From assembly GCA_963768945.1 (NCBI GenBank), contig CAVYJW010000003.1, positions 1,984,001 to 2,048,000 of the forward strand: DNA of 64,000 bases, written 5' to 3'. Shown here in pieces: positions 50,906-58,912 of this stretch. The notes under the pieces were generated by a model, which searched no databases, was not told where the DNA came from, and saw only the letters and a list, made by a program, of their open reading frames with translations. Source of the stretch: RYN-230 sp963768945. Its GTDB lineage: Bacteria; Actinomycetota; Actinomycetes; Streptosporangiales; Streptosporangiaceae. Both the position numbers and the translations under genes were made by a program. Numbering within the stretch: the stretch's first letter is position 1; each line of letters begins with the position of its first letter.

Positions 50906-51063
50906 GCGATCCACTCCTCGTCGATGGTCGGGGCAGCACCACACTGGTTCCGCGGCCGGGCCCGGCCTCCGGGCCGGCGTCAGGCTTCTGGCCAGCGCAG
51001 CTATTGCTGAGGCTACCGCCCGCCGGCCGGTTCACCGGGGAGCACACGATGACCCTCATCATT

Positions 51064-51109
51064 ATCGTGGAGCGTTTTGCGCCGCCGGCGGCGCAAAACG
51101 CTCCACGAT
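51064..51109. repeat. Dispersed palindrome, copy 2
   Basis: A perfect palindrome with 23-bp arms (51064-51086 and 51087-51109), beginning atcgtggagcgttttgcgcc. It shares its core with the element at 38747-38788. It lies between the ABC exporter stop and the pspA-like start. Confidence 0.95.
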
Positions 51110-51138
51110 GATGGATGGCAACCGGGGCGGGGATCGGC

Positions 51139-53001
51139 CTAGGCCGCGAGGACGGCGTAGCGGCCGTTGCTTTCCAGCAGGCTGGTGTGGGTGCCGGCCT
51201 CGACGATGTGGCCGTGGTCCAGGACGACAATCTGGTCGGCGTCGCGCACGGTCGAGAGCCGGTGGGCGATGGTGATGGTGGTACGGCCTGCGGCCAGGTT
51301 GTCGAACGCGTGCTGGACGGCCCGCTCGGTCTCGGTGTCCAGGGCGCTGGTGGCCTCGTCCAGCACCAGCACGCGTGGGTCGCGCAGCAGGGTCCGGGCA
51401 ATGGCCAGGCGCTGCTTCTCGCCACCCGAGAAACGGTGCCCACGGGAGCCGACCATCGTGTCGTAGCCGTCGGGCAGCCCAGCGATCAGGTCGTGGATCT
51501 GCGCGGCCCGGGCGGCGTCCTCGATCTCGGTGTCGCTCGCGTCCGGCCTGGCGTAGCGAAGGTTCTCCCGCACCGTGGTGTGCAGCAGGTACGTCTCCTG
51601 GCTGACCACGCCGACGACGGCGGCGAGGTCGGTGAGCTTCATGTCGCGGATGTCGATGCTGTCGATGCTCACCGCGCCGCGGCTGGGGTCGTAGAGCCGG
51701 GCGACCAGCGCCGCGAGGGTGGTCTTGCCCGATCCGGTCTCACCGACCAGGGCCAGCGTGGTGCCGGCCGGGATGTCGAGGTCGATCCCGGTCAGGGCGG
51801 GCCGGTCGGCACCCGGGTAGGTGAAGCTCACGCCGGCGAGCCGGACGTGCCCGGCCATTACCTCCGGGACGATCTCCGCCGGGTGGATGGGGTCGTCCAC
51901 CTCGACGGGCAGGTCGAGATACTCGAAGATCCTCGCGAACAGGGCCAGCGAGCTGACCACGGACACGCCGGTGTTGAGCAGGCCGGTCAGCGGCCGGAAG
52001 AGGCTGTTCTGCAAGGTGGTGAAGGCGACCAGGGTGCCGATGGTCATCGCGCCCGCGGTGACCGGCAGGCCGGCGGCGAGGTAGATGACGGCCGGGATCG
52101 CCGCGAAGATGATGCTCATCGAGGCCATCCGCCAGCGGCCGGCCAGCTGGGATCGCAGCTCCAGGTCGATCAGGCGGGCCGAGGAGGCCGTGAACCGCTC
52201 GACCAGGGACGGCCCGGTGCCCATCGTCTTGGCCAGCTGGACGCCGTTGATTGACAGTCCCTCCTCGACGGTGACGTTGAGGTTGGCCAGTTCACGCTGC
52301 TGCTCGGTGGTGATGGCCCGGCGCATGCGGGCCACCTTGCGGCTCAGGTAGATGGACGGCGGCATGACGACCAGCGAGATGAGGGAGAGCTGCCAGGACA
52401 GGGCGACCATGGCCACCGCGGTGGCGACCGCGGTGGTGAGGTTCGAGGCGACCGACGTCGCGGTCGAGGTGACCACGGATTCCATGCCGCCGATGTCGTT
52501 GGTGATGCGGGACTGCACCTCGCCGGTACGGGTCCGGGTGAAGAAGGCGACCGACTGCCGCTGCAGGTGCCCGAACACGCTGGTGCGCAGCCCGTGCATG
52601 ACCTGCTGGCCGACTTTTGTGCTGATCCAGGTCTGGATCACCCCGAAGGCGGAGGTGACGGCGGCGATGCCGATCATCCCGGCGACCAGCAGGATCAGCA
52701 GCCGCAGGTTCCGGTCCGGGAGGGCGGTGTCGATCACCGCGCGGAGCAGGAACGGTGAGGCCACTCCCACGATGGAGGAGGCGGCGATGATGGCGGTGAC
52801 GATCGCCATCTGCCACTTGTAAGGGGCGAAGAGCCGCCCGATACGGCGCAGCGACACCTCTCGGGCCTGCGCCTTCTCTTCGGCCGTGACCGTTCTCGCT
52901 CCGCGGGACCGGCCGGGGCCGCTGTTCTGCGGGCTGGTGTTGTGGGTGGTGTTGGTGTTGTGTGTGTTGGTGTTGCGGGGGTTCGTGTCTGGTGACGCCA
53001 A
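51139..53001 (-). CDS. ABC exporter (fused permease and ATPase)
   Basis: The 620-residue protein has six membrane spans (about residues 60-330) followed by an ATPase domain with Walker A GETGSGKTT, signature FSGGEKQRLAIARTLL and Walker B VLVLDEATSALD, plus the IAHRLSTVRDAD switch. It belongs to the multidrug/lipid exporter type B class; it probably works as a homodimer. The first 35 residues are a low-complexity N-T-N-T-T-H-N-T stretch from a short tandem repeat. It is divergent from a MarR gene, with a palindromic operator between them. Confidence 0.92.
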   Translation of the reverse strand: MASPDTNPRNTNTHNTNTTHNTSPQNSGPGRSRGARTVTAEEKAQAREVSLRRIGRLFAPYKWQMAIVTAIIAASSIVGVASPFLLRAVIDTALPDRNLRLLILLVAGMIGIAAVTSAFGVIQTWISTKVGQQVMHGLRTSVFGHLQRQSVAFFTRTRTGEVQSRITNDIGGMESVVTSTATSVASNLTTAVATAVAMVALSWQLSLISLVVMPPSIYLSRKVARMRRAITTEQQRELANLNVTVEEGLSINGVQLAKTMGTGPSLVERFTASSARLIDLELRSQLAGRWRMASMSIIFAAIPAVIYLAAGLPVTAGAMTIGTLVAFTTLQNSLFRPLTGLLNTGVSVVSSLALFARIFEYLDLPVEVDDPIHPAEIVPEVMAGHVRLAGVSFTYPGADRPALTGIDLDIPAGTTLALVGETGSGKTTLAALVARLYDPSRGAVSIDSIDIRDMKLTDLAAVVGVVSQETYLLHTTVRENLRYARPDASDTEIEDAARAAQIHDLIAGLPDGYDTMVGSRGHRFSGGEKQRLAIARTLLRDPRVLVLDEATSALDTETERAVQHAFDNLAAGRTTITIAHRLSTVRDADQIVVLDHGHIVEAGTHTSLLESNGRYAVLAA

Positions 53002-53084
53002 GTGCTTGCTCTTTTCTGCCGGGGAGGCTCGACTTTCTGCCGGGGGCTCGACGCGCCAGGTGGAGCCTCGGATTGAGTATATGC

Positions 53085-53097
53085 TGAGGTTACCTCA
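53085..53097. promoter_or_regulatory. Palindromic MarR operator
   Basis: TGAGGT-T-ACCTCA at 53085-53097 is a perfect palindrome, with another tgaggc half-site at 53101-53106. It lies in the 135-bp gap between the divergent ABC exporter and MarR genes. Confidence 0.7.
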
Positions 53098-53136
53098 ATA
53101 TGAGGCTACAACGGTAGTTGCTGGTACGCTATTCCC

Positions 53137-53676
53137 GTGATCCAGGGCAGCGAGACCGCGGGCCGGGCCGGCACCGGCGGTGACCCGGCGGGCCGGCCCG
53201 GCACCGGCGGTGACCCGGCGGCGGCACGGCCCGGCACCGGCGGTGACCCGGCCCGGACTGATGAGGCGGGCGGTGACGAGACACTGGCCGATGCTTTCTT
53301 GTCCGTCGGGCGCAAGCTCCGCGAGACGTCCCTGGAGACCCTGGCCCCCTGGGACATTAACCCGTCCCAGTTCCGGGCGCTGCGCGTGCTGAACCATCAC
53401 GGGGCGATACGCCTGTCCGATCTCTCGGGGCGGCTCCATATCGCCCCGCGCTCGGCCACCGAGGTCGTTGACGCCCTCGAATCCCGGGGGCTCGTCGAAC
53501 GGCGGCCCGATCCCGGCGACCGGCGGGCGACGCTCGTCGAGCTGACCGGGCACGGCACCGGCGTCCTCCGCGCGATCCGCGCGGCCCGGGGCACGGAGGC
53601 CGAACGGGTCTTCGACCGGCTGAGCCCGGGCGATCGCGACCACCTCGCCCGCATCCTGCGCGAACTCCAGAATTGA
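53137..53676 (+). CDS. MarR-family regulator with repetitive N-terminal extension
   Basis: The winged-helix domain (about residues 45-175) has the MarR pattern: INPSQFRALRVLNHHGAIRLSDLSGRLHIAPRSATEVVDALESRGLVERRPDPGDRRATLVELTGHG. The first ~45 residues contain three copies of GTGGDPA from a 30-33-bp tandem repeat. MarR proteins sense small molecules or oxidants. With the palindrome upstream and the divergent ABC exporter, it most likely represses the exporter and itself. GTG 53137 lacks a Shine-Dalgarno; a TACGCT box (53125-53130) suggests a leaderless transcript. Confidence 0.88.
   Translation: MIQGSETAGRAGTGGDPAGRPGTGGDPAAARPGTGGDPARTDEAGGDETLADAFLSVGRKLRETSLETLAPWDINPSQFRALRVLNHHGAIRLSDLSGRLHIAPRSATEVVDALESRGLVERRPDPGDRRATLVELTGHGTGVLRAIRAARGTEAERVFDRLSPGDRDHLARILRELQN
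53170..53253 (+). repeat. 30-33-bp tandem repeat in the MarR 5' end
   Basis: Three 21-bp cores (ggcaccggcggtgacccggc plus one base) at 53170, 53200 and 53233, spaced 30 and 33 bp, encode GTGGDPA in frame. Confidence 0.9.
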
Positions 53677-53716
53677 TCCGCCCCGCGGCACCATCTGGAA
53701 GTGGTACGCCTGCCCG

Positions 53717-54178
53717 TCAGCTGCGGGTCTGGCCCGCCCGGATCATCTCGAGCGCCTGCTGCACGCGCCGCTGCTGGGTCTCTTCCCGCTTCGCTTCCGC
53801 CACCCAGCGGGCGTATTCCTTACGGTGGGTGAAGGCCATGCGCTCAAAGGACGCGCTGGCGTCCGGGTCGGCCGCCAGAGCCTCCGCGAGCGCGGCGGGC
53901 ACGTCAACCTCGCGGGGCGCCACGTCCAGCTCGACAGTTACCTCAACCTCGTCGCCGGCCTCGACGCCCGCACCCTGGCGGACCTCCCGGCTCAGGCCGA
54001 CCAGGAATTCGCCCTTCATGCGGGCCACGCTCGTCCGCCACGTGTAGCCGTTGACGGTGGCGACTACCGGGAATCGCTTGGGGCCCTCGCCCACCTCCGC
54101 GACCTGGTCATCGTCGAGCACCACGGCGGCCGCGGGGCCGCGGGCCTGCAATTGCGTCGTGAACCGGAGGACTCCCAT
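53717..54178 (-). CDS. YdeI/OmpD-associated (DUF1905) family protein
   Basis: The 153-residue protein has an N-terminal DUF1905 module (RFTTQLQARGPAAAVVLDDDQ...FPVVATVNGYTWRTSVARMKGEFLVGLSREVRQGAGVEAGDEVEVTVELD). A C-terminal YdeI-type helical part follows (PPRE...DVPAALAEALAADPDASASFERMAFTHRKEYARWVAEAKREETQQRRVQQAL). Family members are linked to bacteriocin or peptide resistance; the molecular role is uncertain. ATG 54178 is chosen as the nearest start to the first strand. It is convergent with marR. Confidence 0.82.
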   Translation of the reverse strand: MGVLRFTTQLQARGPAAAVVLDDDQVAEVGEGPKRFPVVATVNGYTWRTSVARMKGEFLVGLSREVRQGAGVEAGDEVEVTVELDVAPREVDVPAALAEALAADPDASASFERMAFTHRKEYARWVAEAKREETQQRRVQQALEMIRAGQTRS

Positions 54179-54251
54179 GCGCTCATCCTGGCCCACCGGC
54201 ACCTGCCAGCACCACCATGGCCTTCCGGACGAAGGGTTCCGGCCATCCGTG

Positions 54252-55088
54252 TCAGGTGTTGCTGGCCGTAGGTGTCGTGAGTGAGCGGTCGTCTTCCTCG
54301 GTGCGCTCGGGCAGCAGCAGCAGCGCCCCGGCGAAGAAGCACACCGCACCGATCAGGGTGCCCAGGTTCGAGCGCTCGGCGTTGTGCAACTGGCCGGTGG
54401 CCGGGTTGATATAGCCGGCGACCGCGGATACGCCGAACGCGACGGACCCGATCAGGTTCGCCAGGGTGATCCACCACGCCCAGGATCGCGGCCGCCAGGC
54501 GGTCCAGCCGTGGCAGACCTCGAACCAGGCCAGGGTGCTGGCCACCAGGAAGCAGACCGAACCGACGGCATCCGGCCGCCACACGTGCTGGTGCGCGGCC
54601 TGCGCGGTCAGGTCTACCCGCACGGCGTTGCCGGTGCTGATGTTGAAGTAGACAGTCCCGGCCAGCTGGACCGCGGTGGCCCACCAGTCGATCCTGCGTG
54701 GCTGGAAGACAAAGAAGCGCCGCCGGGCGGCGTCCGGTGCCTGCGGGCCAGCATCGACGGCTTCGCGGTAGGCCAGGAACCCGGCCGCGGTGAAAAACAG
54801 CGAGCCGACGAAGAACGTCACGGCATCCCCGCGGGTCCCCACGGCGCTGGCGTACCCGGGGACCGCCCCGAGGGCGAACGCCAGCGACCCCACCGCGAAC
54901 AAGACCGCGATCCACCATCCGCGGGCCCTCGGAGCCCACCAGGTCGAGCCGGCGGCCGCGCCCTGCAGGTGCTTACGGTGCCGGCGGGAACCCCACCGGG
55001 CCACCGCCCCGTCCGGGCGGACATGGTCAACAAAGGTCACGAGAGGGCCGACACCGCCCTCCCGGCCTGCTCGGTCCCGCACGGGCAT
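54252..55088 (-). CDS. Membrane protein with YrhK-like repeats
   Basis: The 278-residue product is a multi-pass membrane protein with paired segments of the style WWIAVLFAVGSLAFALGAVPGY, FFVGSLFFTAAGFLAYREA, DWWATAVQLAGTVYFNIST, DAVGSVCFLVASTLAWFEV and WWITLANLIGSVAFGVSAVAGY. The repeated W-W-x(4)-G-S pattern recalls YrhK-type proteins of unknown function. ATG 55088 is far upstream; the membrane region starts about 50 residues in, so a later start (ATG within GWWIAV-preceding sequence) is possible. The tail ends SLTTPTASNT. Confidence 0.7.
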   Translation of the reverse strand: MPVRDRAGREGGVGPLVTFVDHVRPDGAVARWGSRRHRKHLQGAAAGSTWWAPRARGWWIAVLFAVGSLAFALGAVPGYASAVGTRGDAVTFFVGSLFFTAAGFLAYREAVDAGPQAPDAARRRFFVFQPRRIDWWATAVQLAGTVYFNISTGNAVRVDLTAQAAHQHVWRPDAVGSVCFLVASTLAWFEVCHGWTAWRPRSWAWWITLANLIGSVAFGVSAVAGYINPATGQLHNAERSNLGTLIGAVCFFAGALLLLPERTEEDDRSLTTPTASNT

Positions 55089-55220
55089 AACCGTGTCCTC
55101 ACTGGTCGGCCTGATCTTCGCAGCGGCCGGTGTCTACCGGCCCACCCTTAATGGGTGAGGACGCCCTGGGCCGGGGTCGCGAAGCTGCGGAGAGCCGGCG
55201 GGACGCGTCCGGCTCGAGGG

Positions 55221-55293
55221 GCGCTGGCCGGTGACGGACTCGAGGGAGGCGCTGGCTGGTGACAGACTTGAGGGAGGCGCTGGCCGGTGACGG
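55221..55293 (+). repeat. 28-bp tandem repeat carrying the SD and start codon of the tryptophanase-like gene
   Basis: Units begin at 55221, 55249 and 55277 (the last partial). Each carries gagggag-type ribosome-binding sequence followed by gcgctggc(c/t)ggtgac, so the real GTG at 55287 and its Shine-Dalgarno are the last copy of the repeat. Confidence 0.92.
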
Positions 55294-56669
55294 AAGAGCC
55301 GTTCCGCACGATCGTTGAGCCGTTCCGCATCCACTCGGTAGAGCCGATGCGCCTGACCACCCGGGCGGAGCGCACGGCAGCCCTGGCCGCCGCGGGGTAC
55401 AACCTTTTCGAGCTGGCGGCGGACGACGTGCTGATTGACCTGCTCACCGACTCAGGAACCGGGGCGATGTCGGCCGAGCAGTGGGCCGGCATCCAGCGGG
55501 GCAGCGAAGCCTACGCCGGAGCTCCCTCGTTCTACCGGTTCCGCGAGGCGGTGACCGGCCTGTTCCCGTTCCGGCACGTCTTGCCGACCCATCAGGGCCG
55601 GGCTGCCGAGAAGATCCTGTTCACCGTGGTCGGCGGGCCGGGCCGGGTCATCCCGAACAACACCCATTTCGATACGACCCGGGCCAATATCGAGTTCACC
55701 GGGGCGCAGGCCGTCAACCTGCCGATCCCAGAGGGTCTCCAGCCGGCCCTGCGCCACCCGTTCAAGGGCAACATGGACGTCGCCGCGCTTGAGCGGCTGC
55801 TCGCCGAGCAGGCCGCTGTGGTCCCGCTGGTGATGCTGACGGTGACGAACAACTCCGGGGGCGGTCAGCCGGTCAGCATGGCCAACATCCGTGCGGTCCG
55901 CCAGGTCTGTGACCGATTCGGCACGCCGCTGTTCCTCGATGCCTGCCGGTTCGCCGAGAATGCCTGGTTCATCAAGTGCCGGGAACCTGGATACGCGGCC
56001 GTCCCCGTGGGTGACATCGTCCGGGAGATGGCCACCCTCGCGGCCGGGATGACCATGTCGGCGAAGAAGGACCCGCTCGCCAACATCGGCGGCTGGCTCG
56101 CCCTCAACGACGACAGCCTCGCCGAGCAGTGCCGCAACCTGGAAATCCTCACTGAGGGTTTCCCCACCTACGGCGGGCTCGCCGGCCGTGACCTGGAAGC
56201 GATCGCCCAGGGACTGCGCGAGAGCATCGACGACGACTACCTGCGCTACCGGATCCGCTCCATCTCCTACCTGGGCGAGGCGCTTGAGTCAGCGGGGATC
56301 CCGGTAATCGTCCCCTTCGGTGGCCACGCGGTCTTCATAGATGCGCGCGCGATGCTGGCGCACCTCGATCCGCTCCAGTACCCGGGCCAGTCGCTGGCCT
56401 GCGCGCTCTACGAGGAAGGCGGAGTGCGGGCCTGCGAGATCGGAACCGTGATGTTCGGCCTGCGGCCCGACGGCACCGAGACGGCTGCCGCCCTGGACCT
56501 CGTCCGCCTCGCGATTCCGCGTCGGACCTATACCCAGAGCCACATGGACTACGTGATCGAGGTCGTCACCCGGGTAGGCGGCCGGGCGGCCAGCCTTCCC
56601 GGGATGCGGATCGTGTCCCAGCCAAGACATCTGCGGCATTTCACCGCGCGGTTCACGCCGCTTCCCTGA
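55287..56669 (+). CDS. Tryptophanase / tyrosine phenol-lyase family enzyme
   Basis: The 460-residue PLP enzyme matches TnaA/TPL throughout: PTHQGRAAEKILF, HFDTTRANIEFTGAQAVNL, VTNNSGGGQPVSMANI, FLDACRFAENAWFIK, the PLP-lysine segment TMSAKKDPLANIGGWLAL (Lys261) and RACEIGTVMFG...RLAIPRRTYTQSHMDYV. The FDTT and RACEIGT segments are nearer tryptophanase, but the Ala/Pro replacements around the lysine (AKKDPLANIGGW) leave substrate choice open. It releases pyruvate and ammonia from an aromatic or beta-substituted amino acid. The start GTG lies in a tandem repeat. Confidence 0.85.
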   Translation: MTEEPFRTIVEPFRIHSVEPMRLTTRAERTAALAAAGYNLFELAADDVLIDLLTDSGTGAMSAEQWAGIQRGSEAYAGAPSFYRFREAVTGLFPFRHVLPTHQGRAAEKILFTVVGGPGRVIPNNTHFDTTRANIEFTGAQAVNLPIPEGLQPALRHPFKGNMDVAALERLLAEQAAVVPLVMLTVTNNSGGGQPVSMANIRAVRQVCDRFGTPLFLDACRFAENAWFIKCREPGYAAVPVGDIVREMATLAAGMTMSAKKDPLANIGGWLALNDDSLAEQCRNLEILTEGFPTYGGLAGRDLEAIAQGLRESIDDDYLRYRIRSISYLGEALESAGIPVIVPFGGHAVFIDARAMLAHLDPLQYPGQSLACALYEEGGVRACEIGTVMFGLRPDGTETAAALDLVRLAIPRRTYTQSHMDYVIEVVTRVGGRAASLPGMRIVSQPRHLRHFTARFTPLP

Positions 56670-56787
56670 CCGGCGGGTAACATTGTCTCAGGACATGCCG
56701 GGACGGCTCACGTGCCGGGTCACGGTCCCCCGCGCCCCAGGCCGTTCTCTTGACAGTGCCGCCGGACGCGGCATGGGATGGGCGGGA

Positions 56788-56871
56788 ACGTGCCGCCGGA
56801 CTCAAGGGACGTGCCGCCGGACTGAGGGGACATGCCGCCGGACTCAGGGGACGTGCCGCCGGTCTCAAGGG
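56788..56871 (+). repeat. 21-bp tandem repeat upstream of the acyl-CoA ligase
   Basis: Four units of exactly 21 bp (56788, 56809, 56830, 56851), consensus acgtgccgccggactcaggg plus one base, end 14 bp before the ligase start. Translated in the ligase frame they read RAAGLKG-type heptapeptides, so an upstream start would add them to the protein. Confidence 0.93.
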
Positions 56872-56884
56872 AGAGGAGCCGGCG

Positions 56885-58441
56885 ATGACTAACCTGGCCG
56901 GGATTGTGCGGGCGCAGGCAGCCCAGGCAGGGCAGGGTGAGCGGCAGGCCTTGCGGCAGGGCGGGCGGGGTCTGACCTACGCGGAGCTCGAGCGGGGCAG
57001 CGGCCAGGCCGCGGCCCTGCTGCGCGAGGCCGGCATCGGGCCCGGTGACCGGGTCGCGCTCATGATGCCGAACGTCCTGGCGTTCCCGCTGCTCTTCTAC
57101 GGCGCCCTGGCCGCCGGGGCCGTGGTCGTCCCGATGAACCCGCTGCTGAAGAGCCGGGAAGTCGCGCATTATCTCGGTGACTCAGGCGCCGCGGTCATCC
57201 TCGCGTGGGACGCGGCGGCCGACGAGGCGGCCAAAGGAGCCGCTGAGCGGGGGGTCCAGGTCATCCGGGTCACCGAGCCTGACGCCCAGACCCTGCTCGG
57301 CGGCCGGGCGCCACTGGCGGACTGGGCTGAGCGGGCGGACGACGATGACGCCGTCATCCTGTACACGTCGGGGACGACCGGGCTCCCGAAGGGTGCCGAG
57401 CTGACCCACGCGAACCTGCTCCGGAACGCCGAGGTGACCGCGGCGACGCTGATTGGCACCAGCCCGGGAGACGTGGTCATGGGGTGCCTGCCGCTGTTCC
57501 ACTCTTTCGGCCTGACCTGCGGCCTGAACGCGGCGGTCCTCAGCGGCGCCTGCCTGACCCTGATGCCCCGGTTCGACCCGGGCGCGGCCCTGGACATGAT
57601 CAGCGAGGAGAAGGTGACCGTCTTCGAGGGCGTGCCGACGATGTACTCGGCGCTGCTGAATCACCCGTCCCGCGCCACGGCCGACGTCTCCTCGCTGCGG
57701 GTGTGCGTGTCAGGCGGCGCCGCCCTCCCGGTCGAGATCCTGCGCGGTTTCGAGAAGGCCTTCGGCTGCACGATCCTGGAGGGCTACGGGCTGTCCGAGA
57801 CGTCCCCGGTGGCATCGTTCAACCATCCGGACCGTCCCCGCAAGGCGGGGTCGATCGGCACCCCGGTGGCCGGCGTGCAGATGCGCGTCGTGGACGACTC
57901 CGGGGCCGATGCGGGGCCCGGGGAGGTCGGCGAGGTCGCTATCCGTGGGCACAACGTCATGAGGGGCTACTGGGGGAACCCGGACGCCACCGCGGCGGCG
58001 ATCCCGGACGGCTGGTTCCGCACCGGTGATCTGGCCCGGGTAGACGAGGACGGTTACTTCTTCATCGTCAACCGGAAGAAGGAGCTGATCATCCGGGGCG
58101 GGTACAACGTCTACCCGCGGGAGATCGAAGAGGCGCTGTACGAGCACCCGAGTGTGGCCGAGGTCGCGGTCGTGGGGATCCCGGATGAGTCGCTGGGCGA
58201 GGAGGTGGGTGCCGCCGTGGCTCTCAAGCCCGGCGCCAGCGCCAGTCCCGGTGAGCTGAGGGCGTTCGCCAGGGAACGGGTCGCCGCCTACAAGTACCCG
58301 CGGCAGGTCTGGCTGGTTGAACAGCTGCCCAAGGGGCCGACCGGCAAGATCCTGCGGCGTGAGGTGCACCCGCCCGCCGGAGGCAGCGCGCCCCCCGGGG
58401 ACAGCGCGGCGGCCCCGGACGAGGCACCTGCCGGGGAGTAA
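56885..58441 (+). CDS. Long-chain-fatty-acid-CoA ligase-type adenylate-forming enzyme
   Basis: The 518-residue protein has the adenylation motifs YTSGTTGLPKGAELTH (A3), LPLFHSFGLT, the EGYGLSETSPV (A5) block, GWFRTGDLARVDEDGYFFIVNRKKELIIRGGYNVYPREIEEAL (A7-A8) and the catalytic-lysine region PKGPTGKILRREV (A10). Such enzymes make acyl-CoA from fatty acids and ATP. ATG 56885 with gagaggag is preferred. A C-terminal Gly/Pro-rich tail ends at a duplicated 38-bp segment. Position next to a PHA synthase remnant and PhaZ suggests a role in PHA monomer supply. Confidence 0.9.
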   Translation: MTNLAGIVRAQAAQAGQGERQALRQGGRGLTYAELERGSGQAAALLREAGIGPGDRVALMMPNVLAFPLLFYGALAAGAVVVPMNPLLKSREVAHYLGDSGAAVILAWDAAADEAAKGAAERGVQVIRVTEPDAQTLLGGRAPLADWAERADDDDAVILYTSGTTGLPKGAELTHANLLRNAEVTAATLIGTSPGDVVMGCLPLFHSFGLTCGLNAAVLSGACLTLMPRFDPGAALDMISEEKVTVFEGVPTMYSALLNHPSRATADVSSLRVCVSGGAALPVEILRGFEKAFGCTILEGYGLSETSPVASFNHPDRPRKAGSIGTPVAGVQMRVVDDSGADAGPGEVGEVAIRGHNVMRGYWGNPDATAAAIPDGWFRTGDLARVDEDGYFFIVNRKKELIIRGGYNVYPREIEEALYEHPSVAEVAVVGIPDESLGEEVGAAVALKPGASASPGELRAFARERVAAYKYPRQVWLVEQLPKGPTGKILRREVHPPAGGSAPPGDSAAAPDEAPAGE

Positions 58442-58478
58442 GCACGGCGGCCCAGGACGAGGCACCTGCCGAGGGGTA
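58403..58478 (+). repeat. 38-bp duplication of the ligase 3' end including the stop codon
   Basis: Units 58403-58440 and 58441-58478 agree at about 34 of 38 positions. The first ends in the ligase stop (taa), the second in tag. Confidence 0.9.
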
Positions 58479-58484
58479 GCGCGG

Positions 58485-58855
58485 ATGCCGGTGGCCGCGC
58501 GGGTCGGCGAGCAGACGGGGCCGCCGCCGGCAGCGGCCTCCCAGGCCCGCGGCTACCTGGACGGCCGGGCACTGGCCGGGTGTTCCGGTTCGCGCAGGCC
58601 AGAGGGGGGTATATCGTATTTATGGTCAGATCGCCCGGTAACCCGAAGGCCAGGTTCCGGGTGTCGCCCACCAACCCGGCCCATCCGCGGGACTGGCTGA
58701 AGGTCACCGAGAGCATGCCGGGCAGCGGGTGGCCGGAGCGCTCATCGCGGCTCGCGGACGGCAGCGGCGGGGAGAAGGACCGGGCGGGCGAGCCGGGCAG
58801 CAGCCAGTTCAGGCCGATGGGGCCCGCGTCCTGCCTGTACGTCGTGAACCTGTAG
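58485..58855 (+). pseudogene. Internally deleted PHA synthase (phaC) remnant
   Basis: Two pieces of class I/II polyhydroxyalkanoate synthase are visible. The first reads QARGYLDGRALAG, matching the internal phaC segment before the Trp-Leu-Arg-Pro-Asn-Asp block. The second, in another frame, reads GGYIVFMVRSPGNPKARFRVSPTNPAHPRDWLKVTESMPGSGWP...LADGSGGEKDRAG, the C-terminal end with its NPxGNPKAR and SW(P)...SGGEK landmarks. The catalytic lipase-box region between them is missing, so no activity is possible. An intact phaZ follows at 58 bp. Confidence 0.75.
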
Positions 58856-58912
58856 CGACGCGATGCCGGTCAGCTTCCACCGCAGCGCTGCAAATAGCAG
58901 TGCGGCGCCCCC

